Origin: an uncultured Muribaculaceae bacterium | GTDB lineage: Bacteria; Bacteroidota; Bacteroidia; Bacteroidales; Muribaculaceae | DNA length: 28,155 nt | Direction: 5' to 3' | NCBI GenBank assembly: GCA_910585755.1 | Contig: CAJUFH010000010.1 | Coordinates: 33,423 to 61,577 of the forward strand | Shown here: positions 1-7,719 of the stretch, piece by piece | How positions within the stretch are numbered: position 1 is the stretch's first letter | How the letters are laid out: each line of letters opens with the position of its first letter | Made by a program: the position numbers and the translations under genes | Notes under the pieces: generated by a model | What the model was told of the DNA's origin: nothing | Database searches by the model: none | What the model saw: only the letters and a program-made list of their open reading frames with translations

Positions 1-1205
1 ACGGCGGCAACGGCTACCAGCCCCGCCAGAACGGCTACAACAACCGCTACAACAACCAGGGTTACAAACCCCGCTACAACAACGACCCCGCCGCGCAGCA
101 GCCCGAAGGAGAAAACCCCCAGCAGAATCCCCAGGAAGGAGGCTACCAGCCCCGCCAGCACAACGGCTACAACAACCGCGGCTATAACAACAACCGCCAG
201 GGCGGCTACAACAACAACCGCCAGGGTGGATATAACAACAACCGCCAGGGCGGCTACAACAACAACCGCCAGGGCGGATATAACAACAACCGCCAGGGTG
301 GCTACAACAACAACCGCCAGGGCGGCTACAACAACAACCGTCCCGGCGGCTACAACAACAACCGCCCGGGTGGCTACAACAACCGACCCAACAACCGCTA
401 CGGCAACAACGGACCCGTCCGCCAGGGCAAGAGCTTCACTCCCCGCCCCAAGCGCATCGAGTACGAACTCCCCATTCCCGACCCCAACGAGCAGATCCGC
501 CTCAACAAGTTCATGGCTAACGCCGGAATCTGCTCGCGCCGCGAAGCCGACGAGTTCATCCAGAAAGGCCTCGTCAAGGTCAACGGCCAGGTAGTCACCG
601 AACTGGGTACCAAAATCTCCCACGACGACACCGTCGAATACGATGAAAAGGTTGTCGCCCTCGAAAGCAAGTGCTACATCCTCCTCAACAAGCCCAAGGA
701 CTGCGTGACAACCTCCGACGACCCCAACGGCCGCACAACAGTCCTCGACCTCGTAAAGGGAGCATGCAACGAGCGTATCTACCCCGTCGGACGCCTCGAC
801 CGCAACACCACCGGCGTTCTCCTCCTGACAAACGACGGCGACCTCGCCTCCAAGCTCACCCACCCCAAGTACATCAAGAAGAAAATCTACCACGTCTGGA
901 CCGACAAGGACATCGCCGAAGAGGACATGCAGCGCATCGCCGACGGCATCGAGCTTGAAGACGGCCCCATCCACGCCGACGCCATCTCCTACGCGACCGA
1001 CACCGACCGCAACCAGGCCGGTATCGAAATCCACTCCGGCCGCAACCGCATCGTACGCCGAATCTTCGAGTCCCTCGGCTACCACGTCACCAAGCTCGAC
1101 CGCGTGTACTTCGCCGGGCTAACCAAGAAGAACCTCCCCCGCGGACGTTGGCGCTACCTCACCCAGGAGGAAGTCAACTTCCTGAAAATGGGTTCCTTTG
1201 AATAA
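1..1205 (+). CDS. RsuA/RluB-family pseudouridine synthase, 5' partial, with repeat-rich N-terminal extension
   Basis: The enzyme isomerises uridine to pseudouridine in ribosomal RNA. The frame is open from the first complete codon at 3 to the TAA at 1203-1205 (400 visible codons), so the real start lies before the window; the ATG at 513 is internal, because it falls inside the S4 motif RLNKFMANAGICSRREAD. After the S4 RNA-binding domain comes the catalytic block GRLDRNTTGVLLLTNDGD (about 790-845), with the catalytic Asp in GRLDR, and a C-terminal HSGRNRIVRRIFE motif. The first 160 or so visible residues are low-complexity, rich in Gly, Tyr, Asn, Arg and Gln, and include an 8-residue repeat. 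Such extensions on this synthase are familiar in Bacteroidetes, and may bind RNA (inference). asnS follows after 12 bp, so the two are probably cotranscribed. RluB versus RsuA/RluF specificity cannot be settled here. Confidence 0.93.
   Translation, partial: GGNGYQPRQNGYNNRYNNQGYKPRYNNDPAAQQPEGENPQQNPQEGGYQPRQHNGYNNRGYNNNRQGGYNNNRQGGYNNNRQGGYNNNRQGGYNNNRQGGYNNNRQGGYNNNRPGGYNNNRPGGYNNRPNNRYGNNGPVRQGKSFTPRPKRIEYELPIPDPNEQIRLNKFMANAGICSRREADEFIQKGLVKVNGQVVTELGTKISHDDTVEYDEKVVALESKCYILLNKPKDCVTTSDDPNGRTTVLDLVKGACNERIYPVGRLDRNTTGVLLLTNDGDLASKLTHPKYIKKKIYHVWTDKDIAEEDMQRIADGIELEDGPIHADAISYATDTDRNQAGIEIHSGRNRIVRRIFESLGYHVTKLDRVYFAGLTKKNLPRGRWRYLTQEEVNFLKMGSFE
195..383 (+). repeat. In-frame 24-bp tandem repeat in the pseudouridine synthase gene
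   Basis: Seven complete 24-bp units start at 195, 219, 243, 267, 291, 315 and 339, with a shortened unit at 363. They encode R-Q-G-G-Y-N-N-N; the last units carry P instead of Q. Units differ mainly at synonymous positions (GGC/GGT/GGA, TAC/TAT). Looser Y-N-N-R text precedes the array back to the window edge. The repeat is coding and in frame, so it is not a CRISPR array. Confidence 0.95.
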
Positions 1206-1217
1206 TACTCAACCGCA

Positions 1218-2612
1218 ATGAAAAGAACCAAGATAACCGACCTCCTCCAGGGCGCCTCAGCCCTGGTTGGTCAGGAGGTCTGCGTCAAAGGCTGGGTACG
1301 CACCCGCCGCGGTAACAAACACGTGCAGTTCATAGCCCTCAACGACGGCTCCACAATCAAAAACATCCAGATTGTGGCCGACATGCAGCGCTTCTCCGAC
1401 GACCAGCTCAAGCCCGTCACAACCGGAGCCGCCCTCTGCGTCGAAGGCCTCCTCGTCGAAAGCCAGGGCAAAGGACAGTCCGTCGAAATCCAGGCTACCG
1501 ACATCCGCGTCTACGGAACAGCCGACCCCGAGCAGTACCCCCTCCAGAAAAAGGGACACTCCCTCGAGTTCCTCCGCGAAATCGCCCACCTGCGCCCCAG
1601 GACCAACACCTTCTCCGCCGTCCTCCGCATCCGTTCCGCCCTCGCCTTCGCGATCCACCGCTACTTCCAGGAGAGGGGCTTCTACTACCTCAACACCCCC
1701 CTCATCACTGCCAGCGACTGCGAAGGTGCCGGCGCGATGTTCCAGGTAACCACCATGGACCTCCGCAACATCAAGAAGACCCCCGACGGCGCCGTCGACT
1801 ACTCCGCCGACTTCTTCGGTAAGCCTACCGCCCTCACCGTCAGCGGACAGCTTGAAGGTGAGCTCGGAGCGACCGCCCTCGGAGCAATCTACACCTTCGG
1901 CCCGACTTTCCGCGCCGAGAATTCCAACACCCCGCGCCACCTCGCCGAATTCTGGATGATCGAGCCGGAAGTAGCCTTCATCGACATCGACGAGAACATG
2001 GACCTCGCCGAGGACTTCCTCAAATACTGTATCCGCTACGCCCTTGAGAACTGCGCCGACGACATCAGCTTCCTCGCCGAACACTTCGACAAAGAGCTCC
2101 CCGCGCGCCTCGAAAGCGTACTCTCCCAGGACTTCAAGCGCCTCACCTACACCGAGGCAATCGAAATTCTCGAACAGTCGGGCCGAAAGTTCGAGTTCCC
2201 TGTCAAATGGGGTATCGACCTCCAGAGCGAGCACGAGCGCTACCTCGTAGAGCAGCACTTCCGCCGCCCCGTCATCCTGACCGGCTACCCCAAGGAAATC
2301 AAGGCCTTCTACATGAAGCAGAACCCCGACGGAAAGACCGTCCGCGCCATGGACGTTCTCTTCCCCTCCATCGGCGAAATCATCGGAGGCTCCGAGCGCG
2401 AGGAAAACTACGACAAGCTCATGGCCCGAATCGAAGAGCTCAACATCCCGATGAAGGACATGTGGTGGTATCTCGACACCCGCCGTTTCGGCACCGTCCC
2501 CCACAGCGGCTTCGGCCTCGGCTTCGAGCGCCTCGTCCTCTTCGTTACCGGCATGACCAACATCCGCGACGTGATCCCCTTCCCCCGTACCCCCAAATCC
2601 GCCGAGTTCTAA
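1218..2612 (+). CDS. asnS: Asparagine--tRNA ligase
   Basis: Class II aminoacyl-tRNA synthetase that charges tRNA-Asn with asparagine in the cytoplasm; 464 residues, the usual length. An N-terminal OB-fold anticodon-binding domain (about residues 15-105, with VCVKGWVRTRRGNKHVQFI) is followed by the catalytic domain. Motif 2 begins at FRAE (231-234), followed by NSNTPRHLAEFWMIEPE. Motif 3 is GFGLGFERL at 431-439. The NTPRHLAEFWM text favours AsnRS over AspRS. The ATG at 1218 lies 12 bp after the stop of the pseudouridine synthase gene, suggesting one transcript, and a strong intrinsic terminator follows at 2637. Confidence 0.97.
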   Translation: MKRTKITDLLQGASALVGQEVCVKGWVRTRRGNKHVQFIALNDGSTIKNIQIVADMQRFSDDQLKPVTTGAALCVEGLLVESQGKGQSVEIQATDIRVYGTADPEQYPLQKKGHSLEFLREIAHLRPRTNTFSAVLRIRSALAFAIHRYFQERGFYYLNTPLITASDCEGAGAMFQVTTMDLRNIKKTPDGAVDYSADFFGKPTALTVSGQLEGELGATALGAIYTFGPTFRAENSNTPRHLAEFWMIEPEVAFIDIDENMDLAEDFLKYCIRYALENCADDISFLAEHFDKELPARLESVLSQDFKRLTYTEAIEILEQSGRKFEFPVKWGIDLQSEHERYLVEQHFRRPVILTGYPKEIKAFYMKQNPDGKTVRAMDVLFPSIGEIIGGSEREENYDKLMARIEELNIPMKDMWWYLDTRRFGTVPHSGFGLGFERLVLFVTGMTNIRDVIPFPRTPKSAEF

Positions 2613-2636
2613 CGAAAGTTTAAGGTTTATTTATAC

Positions 2637-2679
2637 CGGCCTCCCGCCCTGCCTCCAGGCGCGGGAGGCCGTTTGTTTT
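2637..2679 (+). terminator. Rho-independent terminator after asnS
   Basis: An 11-bp perfect GC-rich stem (2637-2647 with 2661-2671), a 13-nt loop, and a T-rich run TTTGTTTT at 2672-2679. It closes the pseudouridine synthase-asnS unit. Confidence 0.88.
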
Positions 2680-2725
2680 CCCCTCCGCACCGCTTCTCTC
2701 CTTATTTATTTAGCTGCGGTTAAAC

Positions 2726-2759
2726 TTTGGGAGGGGAGGGAGGTCTATTATTAGGTTTC
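2726..2759 (+). promoter_or_regulatory. Possible Bacteroidetes-type promoter for the barrel protein gene
   Basis: TTTG at 2726-2729 and TAGGTTTC at 2752-2759 (7 of 8 to the TAnnTTTG -7 element) are separated by 22 bp, slightly longer than usual. The start codon is 22 bp downstream. Weak support. Confidence 0.3.
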
Positions 2760-2781
2760 CAAAAACTTTTTCAGTTAAGTA

Positions 2782-5628
2782 ATGTCCCACAACAATACGA
2801 CAGGCCGCTTGCGCCGGCTGCTGCTCCTACCGACGGGGGCGATGGCGCTCGCCGCGGCTGCTTACAATATTTCCGGCGTGGTGACCGACACCGAAGGGCT
2901 CCCGATGCCCGACGCCACGGTCCGGATTCTCGCAAAGAAAGACAGCGCGTTCGTGCGCGGAGGAGTGGCCGACATGGACGGCCGCTTCTCGATTGCCGGA
3001 GTCAGCAACGGCAGCTACATCGTCGAGGCCGGATATATCGGCTACAACAAGGCGTTCCGCGACGTGCGCGTCAGCGGCAGGAACGCGAAGGCTGACACCC
3101 TCCGGGTCTCCGAATCCTCCGTGATGCTCCAGGAAACGACCGTGATCGGCGTCAAGACCCCCATCAAGGTTATGGAGGACACAATCGAGTTTAACGCCGA
3201 CTCCTACAAGACCCAGCCCAACGCCGTTGTCGAAGACCTCCTCAAGCGACTTCCCGGAGCCGAGGTCGACGAGGACGGAAAGATTACCGTCAACGGAAAA
3301 GAGGTCACGAAAATCCTGGTCGACGGAAAGGAGTTTTTCGCCGACGACCCCAAAGTGGCCTCGAAGAACCTCCCCGTCAACATGGTGGAAAAGCTGCAGG
3401 TAGTAGACCGCAAGAGCGACCTGGCGCGCCTCACCGGCGTTGACGACGGCGAGGACGAGACCGTAATCAACCTCACCGTGAAAAAAGGGATGAAGAACGG
3501 ATGGTTCGGAACGGTCGAAGGGGGCTACGGCACCGATGACCGCTACCAGGGCACGTTCAACATCAACCGCTTCTGGAACGGCAACCAGATCACGTTCCTC
3601 GGCTCCGCAAACAACACTAACGACCTCGGATTCACCGACGGCAACGGCAACCGTTTCCGCCGCTTCGGCGGCAGCCGCGGCATCAACGAGTCGCAGTCGT
3701 TCGGCGTCAACTTCAACGTCGGAAAAGAGGAGATTTTCCGCGTCGGCGGCAATATCCTCTACTCCCATACGAACCTCCACACTCTGACACGCCAGAACCG
3801 CGAGTACCTCTTCCCCGACTCCGCCTCCTACGACAACTCCCGGAAAGACACCCGCGACAAGGGGCACAACGTCCGAGCCGACTTCCGCATCGAATGGAAA
3901 CCCGACTCGTTCAACACCTTCGACTTCCGCCCCTACCTCTCCTACAACCAGAACGATTCCCGCTCCCTAAGCGGCGATACCCTCTACAGCGCTTACATAG
4001 CCCCGGACGCGCTCGTCAACCAGAGCCTGAACCGCGCCGCCTCCAACGGCAAGTCGTGGGAGTTCGGCGGACGGATGATCTACAACCATAACTTCCGCTC
4101 GCGCCGCGGCCGCTCATTCTCAATTATGGCCAACTACCGCTTCTCCGACGTTCACGAGGACGAGGAAGCCTACACCCACAACATATTCTACCGCCTGAAG
4201 AACAAGTTCGAGAACGACTCCGTAGACTGCTACGACGAATATACCAAATCGCATACCTGGGCCAACAACATTACCGCCCGCGCGAGCTGGACTGAACCCA
4301 TCGGCGACGTCACCCGCGGAAACTTCCTCACCTTCAGCTACCGCTTCCAGTACCGCTGGAACAACGCCGACAAGAATGTCTCCCGCCAGCAGATTATCTA
4401 CGACGACGGCCCCCTCGGCGACCCGTTCTACTCCGGATGGCTCCCCAACGACACCCTCTCCAACTCATTCCGCAACAACTTCCTTACCCAGGAACTCCGC
4501 CTCGGATATAAGAAGGTATCGAAACTCTATAACCTCGAGCTGGGAGTGGCCGTAGTCCCCTCGATGTCGAAATCAGAGAACCTCACCCGCTCGGAAAAAA
4601 GCATCCCCGAACGCTGGGTATGGAACTACGCCCCCTTCATGCGCTTCCGCTACCGCTGGTCGAAGCAGACCTCGCTGACGATGCACTACAACGGCCGCTC
4701 CTCGCAGCCCTCGATGAAGCAGTTGCAGCCGGTGCCCGACTACTCCAACCCCCTCAACGTCGTCCGCGGCAACCCGGGGCTGAAACCCACCTTCAACCAC
4801 CATCTGATGCTCCGTTACCAGAGCTACAACCAGGACCACCAGCGCTCGATAATGACCATGCTCGACGCCGACCTGGAACAGAACTCAATCATCTCCCGCA
4901 CCGTCTCCAACCCCAACTCCGGCGGACGCGTCACTACCTACGAGAACGTCAACGGCGTATGGAACATGCGCGTAATGAACATGTTCTCCCAGCCCTTCGG
5001 CTCGACCAAACTATGGTCGTTCAACAACAACGCCTTCGTGATGTACCGCCAGGCTGCCGGATATAACAACGGACTCTTCAACCGCGCCGGAACGCTTATG
5101 TTCGCCGAAAGCCCGGCGCTCGCCTTCCGCCCGAAGAACCTCGAGCTGGAACTCCGTCCCCGCTACCGCCTGAGCTACTCCCACAACTCCCTCGACCGCA
5201 TCGCCTCCACCACAATCCACAACTACGGCGGCGGATTCAACGCGACCTACTACACCCCCTTCGGCATAGTGCTCGCCACCGACCTCAACTATACCGCCTC
5301 GACAGGCTATGCCGCGGGCTACGAGCAAAACGAATGGATGTGGAACGCCTCCATCTCCTACCAGTTCCTCCCCGGCGACGCCGCTACCATACAGCTCAAA
5401 GGCTACGACCTGTTGCAGCAGCGACAGACCGTGCGCCGCTCCGTCACCGCCAACTACATCGACAACACCGAGTACAACGCCCTGACGCGCTACTTCATGC
5501 TGACCTTCACCTACCGATTCAACACCTTCGGCAAAGGCAACGAGCCCCAGTCGCGCTCCTACGGCGGCTTCGGTCCCCACGGCGGTCGCCGCGGCCCCGG
5601 CGGCCCCCCTCCCGGCATGCGCCATTAA
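2782..5628 (+). CDS. Outer-membrane beta-barrel protein, TonB-receptor-like, with carboxypeptidase-regulatory-like N-terminal domain
   Basis: A 948-residue outer-membrane protein. The start gives a basic N-terminus and a hydrophobic segment ending in ALAAAAYN (residues 1-27), a plausible signal peptide. Residues about 28-113 (ISGVVTDTEGLPMPDATV, DGRFSI) form a CarboxypepD_reg-like domain. Residues about 125-220 resemble a receptor plug (PNAVVEDLLKRLPG, ILVDGKEFFADDP, VEKLQVVDRKS). The rest alternates aromatic and polar residues as amphipathic barrel strands. This layout matches the Bacteroidetes outer-membrane beta-barrel family (OMP_b-brl_3, PF14905) rather than SusC, and there is no SusD partner nearby. 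The tail after about residue 925 is rich in Gly, Pro, Arg and His (GPHGGRRGPGGPPPGMRH) and does not end in a barrel-type aromatic residue. Ligand unknown. It stands alone between two terminators. Confidence 0.9.
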   Translation: MSHNNTTGRLRRLLLLPTGAMALAAAAYNISGVVTDTEGLPMPDATVRILAKKDSAFVRGGVADMDGRFSIAGVSNGSYIVEAGYIGYNKAFRDVRVSGRNAKADTLRVSESSVMLQETTVIGVKTPIKVMEDTIEFNADSYKTQPNAVVEDLLKRLPGAEVDEDGKITVNGKEVTKILVDGKEFFADDPKVASKNLPVNMVEKLQVVDRKSDLARLTGVDDGEDETVINLTVKKGMKNGWFGTVEGGYGTDDRYQGTFNINRFWNGNQITFLGSANNTNDLGFTDGNGNRFRRFGGSRGINESQSFGVNFNVGKEEIFRVGGNILYSHTNLHTLTRQNREYLFPDSASYDNSRKDTRDKGHNVRADFRIEWKPDSFNTFDFRPYLSYNQNDSRSLSGDTLYSAYIAPDALVNQSLNRAASNGKSWEFGGRMIYNHNFRSRRGRSFSIMANYRFSDVHEDEEAYTHNIFYRLKNKFENDSVDCYDEYTKSHTWANNITARASWTEPIGDVTRGNFLTFSYRFQYRWNNADKNVSRQQIIYDDGPLGDPFYSGWLPNDTLSNSFRNNFLTQELRLGYKKVSKLYNLELGVAVVPSMSKSENLTRSEKSIPERWVWNYAPFMRFRYRWSKQTSLTMHYNGRSSQPSMKQLQPVPDYSNPLNVVRGNPGLKPTFNHHLMLRYQSYNQDHQRSIMTMLDADLEQNSIISRTVSNPNSGGRVTTYENVNGVWNMRVMNMFSQPFGSTKLWSFNNNAFVMYRQAAGYNNGLFNRAGTLMFAESPALAFRPKNLELELRPRYRLSYSHNSLDRIASTTIHNYGGGFNATYYTPFGIVLATDLNYTASTGYAAGYEQNEWMWNASISYQFLPGDAATIQLKGYDLLQQRQTVRRSVTANYIDNTEYNALTRYFMLTFTYRFNTFGKGNEPQSRSYGGFGPHGGRRGPGGPPPGMRH

Positions 5629-5631
5629 GTT

Positions 5632-5668
5632 AAAAAGGAAGGAGCCTCAAAAAGGCTCCTTCCTTTTT
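5632..5668. terminator. Bidirectional intrinsic terminator
   Basis: A 16-bp perfect stem (5632-5647 with 5653-5668) around a 5-nt loop, with A-run and T-run at its ends. It can stop the + strand barrel gene and the - strand dtd transcript, which converge here. Confidence 0.92.
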
Positions 5669-5717
5669 AAGGTTTAAAGTATAGGTCCGGCTTCCGCCTT
5701 TGTTCGCGCCCTATTTC

Positions 5718-5774
5718 CGCCAGCCGGAAGTATCTCCGTTCAGTGGAGCGAGCGTAAGCGAGCGACCTCCCCTC
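5718..5774. repeat. 57-bp dispersed intergenic repeat, copy 1
   Basis: Matches 18527-18583 at 55 of 57 positions in the same orientation. It contains two GCGAGCG-type words (AGCGAGCGTAAGCGAGCG) and a short hairpin CTCC..GGAG in this copy only. It lies between convergent genes downstream of a terminator; copy 2 is also between convergent genes. Confidence 0.9.
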
Positions 5775-5797
5775 CTTTGTTCTTTCTAATCCCGCTT

Positions 5798-6250
5798 TTA
5801 TTCCCTGAGCCGGGAATCGATAATGATTGTTACCGGGCCGTCGTTGGTAAGGGACACTTGCATGTCGGCGCCGAAAACCCCAGTCCTGGTCTCGCAGCCG
5901 AGGGCTTCACCGACCAGCCGGCAGTATAGCTCATAGAGGGGAACGGCGAGCCCGTGGCCCGCGGCGCGGATGTAGCTCGGGCGGTTCCCTTTCTTCGTCG
6001 AGGCTGTCAGCGTGAACTGGCTTACGGCTAAAATCTCCCCGCCGATATCGGCGACCGAGCGGTTCATCACCCCCGCCTCGTCATCAAAAATTCGGAGCCC
6101 GACGGTCTTCGCGGCGAGCCATCGGACATCCTCCTCTGTGTCCCCTTCGGCCACCCCGACGAGCACCATCAGCCCCTTTCCGATTTCGCTCTTCAGCTCC
6201 TCTCCGATGGTCACGGAGGCCTCGCTCACTCTCTGGATAACTATTCTCAT
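5798..6250 (-). CDS. dtd: D-aminoacyl-tRNA deacylase
   Basis: Hydrolyses D-amino acids, and misattached Gly, from tRNA in the cytoplasm, acting as a proofreading enzyme. With the start at 6250 (MRIVIQRV) it is 150 residues, the family length; the frame is open seven codons further up, but MRIV is the conserved start and a promoter -7 element overlaps the longer start. The two active-site motifs are present: SQFTL at 77-81, followed by KKGNRPSY, and NDGPVT at 136-141. It is a single gene running away from the origin-like region. Confidence 0.95.
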   Translation of the reverse strand: MRIVIQRVSEASVTIGEELKSEIGKGLMVLVGVAEGDTEEDVRWLAAKTVGLRIFDDEAGVMNRSVADIGGEILAVSQFTLTASTKKGNRPSYIRAAGHGLAVPLYELYCRLVGEALGCETRTGVFGADMQVSLTNDGPVTIIIDSRLRE

Positions 6251-6268
6251 ACGTCTCTGTTTTTGCCC

Positions 6269-6276
6269 CAAAGTTA
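6269..6276 (-). promoter_or_regulatory. Bacteroidetes -7 element for dtd
   Basis: On the - strand this reads TAACTTTG, an exact TAnnTTTG match, placing transcription start some 10-15 nt before the dtd ATG at 6250. A T-run rather than a clean TTTG lies about 18-20 bp further upstream. Confidence 0.55.
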
Positions 6277-6289
6277 CAGAAAAAATCCC

Positions 6290-6723
6290 TGTTGAAAAGT
6301 ATGTTTAAAACCCTGTTTAAAGAGGGTGGGGAAAAAAGTGGCCGGAAGTTTGGAGTTCGGCGCGTCGAGGCGGCTTATGAAAAAGGAGCGGGGGCGCAAA
6401 CATCGGCGGATGAAGATATAAAGGGCTTTTCAACGAGGTTTTCAACGGTTTTTAATGGCAAGTCTCGCGGAAAGTTATTAACTTCGCGACTTATTGACAG
6501 TGTGTTGATAACTGCCCAATTCGTTAATCCCCAACAGGGGCGCTGTTGATAGAATGATGATAACCCCGGCCCGCGGTTTGATAACCCGGAATCGCAAATT
6601 TTCAGCCCGAAAGTTATCACGGCTTTCAACATCCTTTATTAATATTGGGGGATTTTCATTCGGGTCAGAAAATATTTTCTCTTTTAAAAGAATATTCAAT
6701 TAATAAAAAATGGATGTTGAAAA
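6290..6723. other. Candidate replication origin (DnaA-box-like cluster plus AT-rich element)
   Basis: The gene-free stretch between dtd and nadA carries seven 9-mers fitting YTWTCAACR: 6290-6298 (-), 6427-6435 (+), 6439-6447 (+), 6503-6511 (-, TTATCAACA), 6544-6552 (-), 6623-6631 (+) and 6715-6723 (-, inside the nadA start). TTATCAACA differs from the classical DnaA box TTATCCACA at one position. Looser TTAT words (TTATTAACT 6475, TTATTGACA 6491, TTATCACGG 6612) lie between them. The nadA side (6632-6709) is strongly AT-rich with palindromes GAAAATATTTTC (6668-6679) and CTTTTAAAAG (6681-6690), as in an unwinding element. The flanking genes dtd and nadA point away from it. Alternative: a DnaA-regulated nadA promoter. 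Confidence 0.5.
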
Positions 6724-7669
6724 CTCCCGGACCGCGGCCCTCGTCGAGGAAATCAGGGAACTGAAAAAGAAGCGCGGCGCGGCTATCCTGGCCCACTACT
6801 ACACCCTCGGCGAAATACAGGATCTCGCCGACGTGACGGGCGACTCGCTGGCCCTGGCGCGGAAGGCGCAGACGCTCGACAACCCGGTGATTGTTGTCTG
6901 CGGAGTCCACTTCATGGGGGAGACAGCGAAAATCCTCTGCCCGGACAAGACGGTACTCGTTCCCGACGAGACTGCCGGATGCTCGCTGGCCGACTCCTGT
7001 CCCGCCGAGGAGTTCGAGGAGTTTATCAAGGCTCATCCCGGCCATACGGTCGTAAGCTACGTCAACACCTCCGCCGCGGTAAAGGCGCTGACCGATGTCG
7101 TTGTCACCTCCTCCAACGCCCGGCAGATTGTCGACGCCCTCCCGAAGGATGAGAAAATAATTTTCGGCCCCGACCGCAACCTCGGAAGCTACATCAGCTC
7201 CGTTACCGGGCGCGGGATGGTGATCTGGGACGGGGCGTGCCACGTCCACGAGCAGTTCTCCCTCGAAAAGCTCCTCGAGCTTAAAAAGGAACATCCCCGG
7301 GCCGAGGTGCTCGCCCATCCGGAATGTAAGAAGCCGGTAGTTTTAGTAGCCGACGTCGTAGGCTCCACCGCCGCCCTCCTCAAGCACGCGATAGAAAGCC
7401 CCTGCCGGGAGTTCATCGTCGCGACCGAGAGCGGCATCCTCCACAAGATGCGCCAGGCCTGCCCCGACAAGCACTTCATCCCCGCTCCTCCCGAAGAGGC
7501 CGGCTGCGCCTGCAACAACTGCTCATATATGAAGCTCAACACCCTCGAAAAGCTCCGCGACTGCCTCCGCGACATGAAGCCGCAGATCGAGGTAGACCCC
7601 GAGACAGCCGCCAGGGCCGTCAAGCCTATCGAGCGCATGCTCGAGATGAGCGCCAGACTGGGCTTATAA
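6710..7669 (+). CDS. nadA: Quinolinate synthase
   Basis: Condenses iminoaspartate with dihydroxyacetone phosphate to quinolinate in de novo NAD synthesis, using a 4Fe-4S cluster; 319 residues. The family text is clear: ILAHYYTLGEIQDLADVTGDSL near the N-terminus, then GCSLADSCP with C91, DGACHVHE with C177, HPECKKPV, and CACNNCSYMKLNTLEK with C266, C268 and C271. Cluster ligands should be C91, C177 and one of the last three, most likely C271. The ATG at 6710 is preceded by an A-rich stretch rather than a Shine-Dalgarno, normal for Bacteroidetes. The usual partners nadB and nadC are not in the window. leuS follows after 50 bp in the same direction, so shared transcription is possible. Confidence 0.97.
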   Translation: MDVENSRTAALVEEIRELKKKRGAAILAHYYTLGEIQDLADVTGDSLALARKAQTLDNPVIVVCGVHFMGETAKILCPDKTVLVPDETAGCSLADSCPAEEFEEFIKAHPGHTVVSYVNTSAAVKALTDVVVTSSNARQIVDALPKDEKIIFGPDRNLGSYISSVTGRGMVIWDGACHVHEQFSLEKLLELKKEHPRAEVLAHPECKKPVVLVADVVGSTAALLKHAIESPCREFIVATESGILHKMRQACPDKHFIPAPPEEAGCACNNCSYMKLNTLEKLRDCLRDMKPQIEVDPETAARAVKPIERMLEMSARLGL

Positions 7670-7698
7670 GAATTATAAAACTTATAAGAATTATAAAA
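7663..7698 (+). repeat. 18-bp tandem duplication spanning the nadA stop codon
   Basis: CTTATAAGAATTATAAAA occurs twice head to tail (7663-7680, 7681-7698). The first copy supplies the nadA stop codon. AT-rich spacer DNA with no hairpin terminator. Confidence 0.9.
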
Positions 7699-7719
7699 GC
7701 TACAATACCTAAATAAGAT

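Noticed and set aside
195..383. CRISPR-like short repeats
   Set aside because: Units are contiguous without spacers and encode an in-frame peptide repeat within the pseudouridine synthase gene.
513..1205. Pseudouridine synthase starting at the ATG at 513
   Set aside because: That ATG is inside the S4 motif; the frame is open and protein-like back to the window start.
1257..2504. 415-codon open frame on the - strand across asnS
   Set aside because: Antisense to a well-conserved synthetase; the translation is Val/Glu/Gly-rich mirror text of GC-rich codons and has no recognisable domain.
6292..6549. Small 85-codon frame upstream of nadA
   Set aside because: It overlaps the dtd promoter side and the DnaA-like boxes, has no coherent domain, and codon use is unlike the neighbours.
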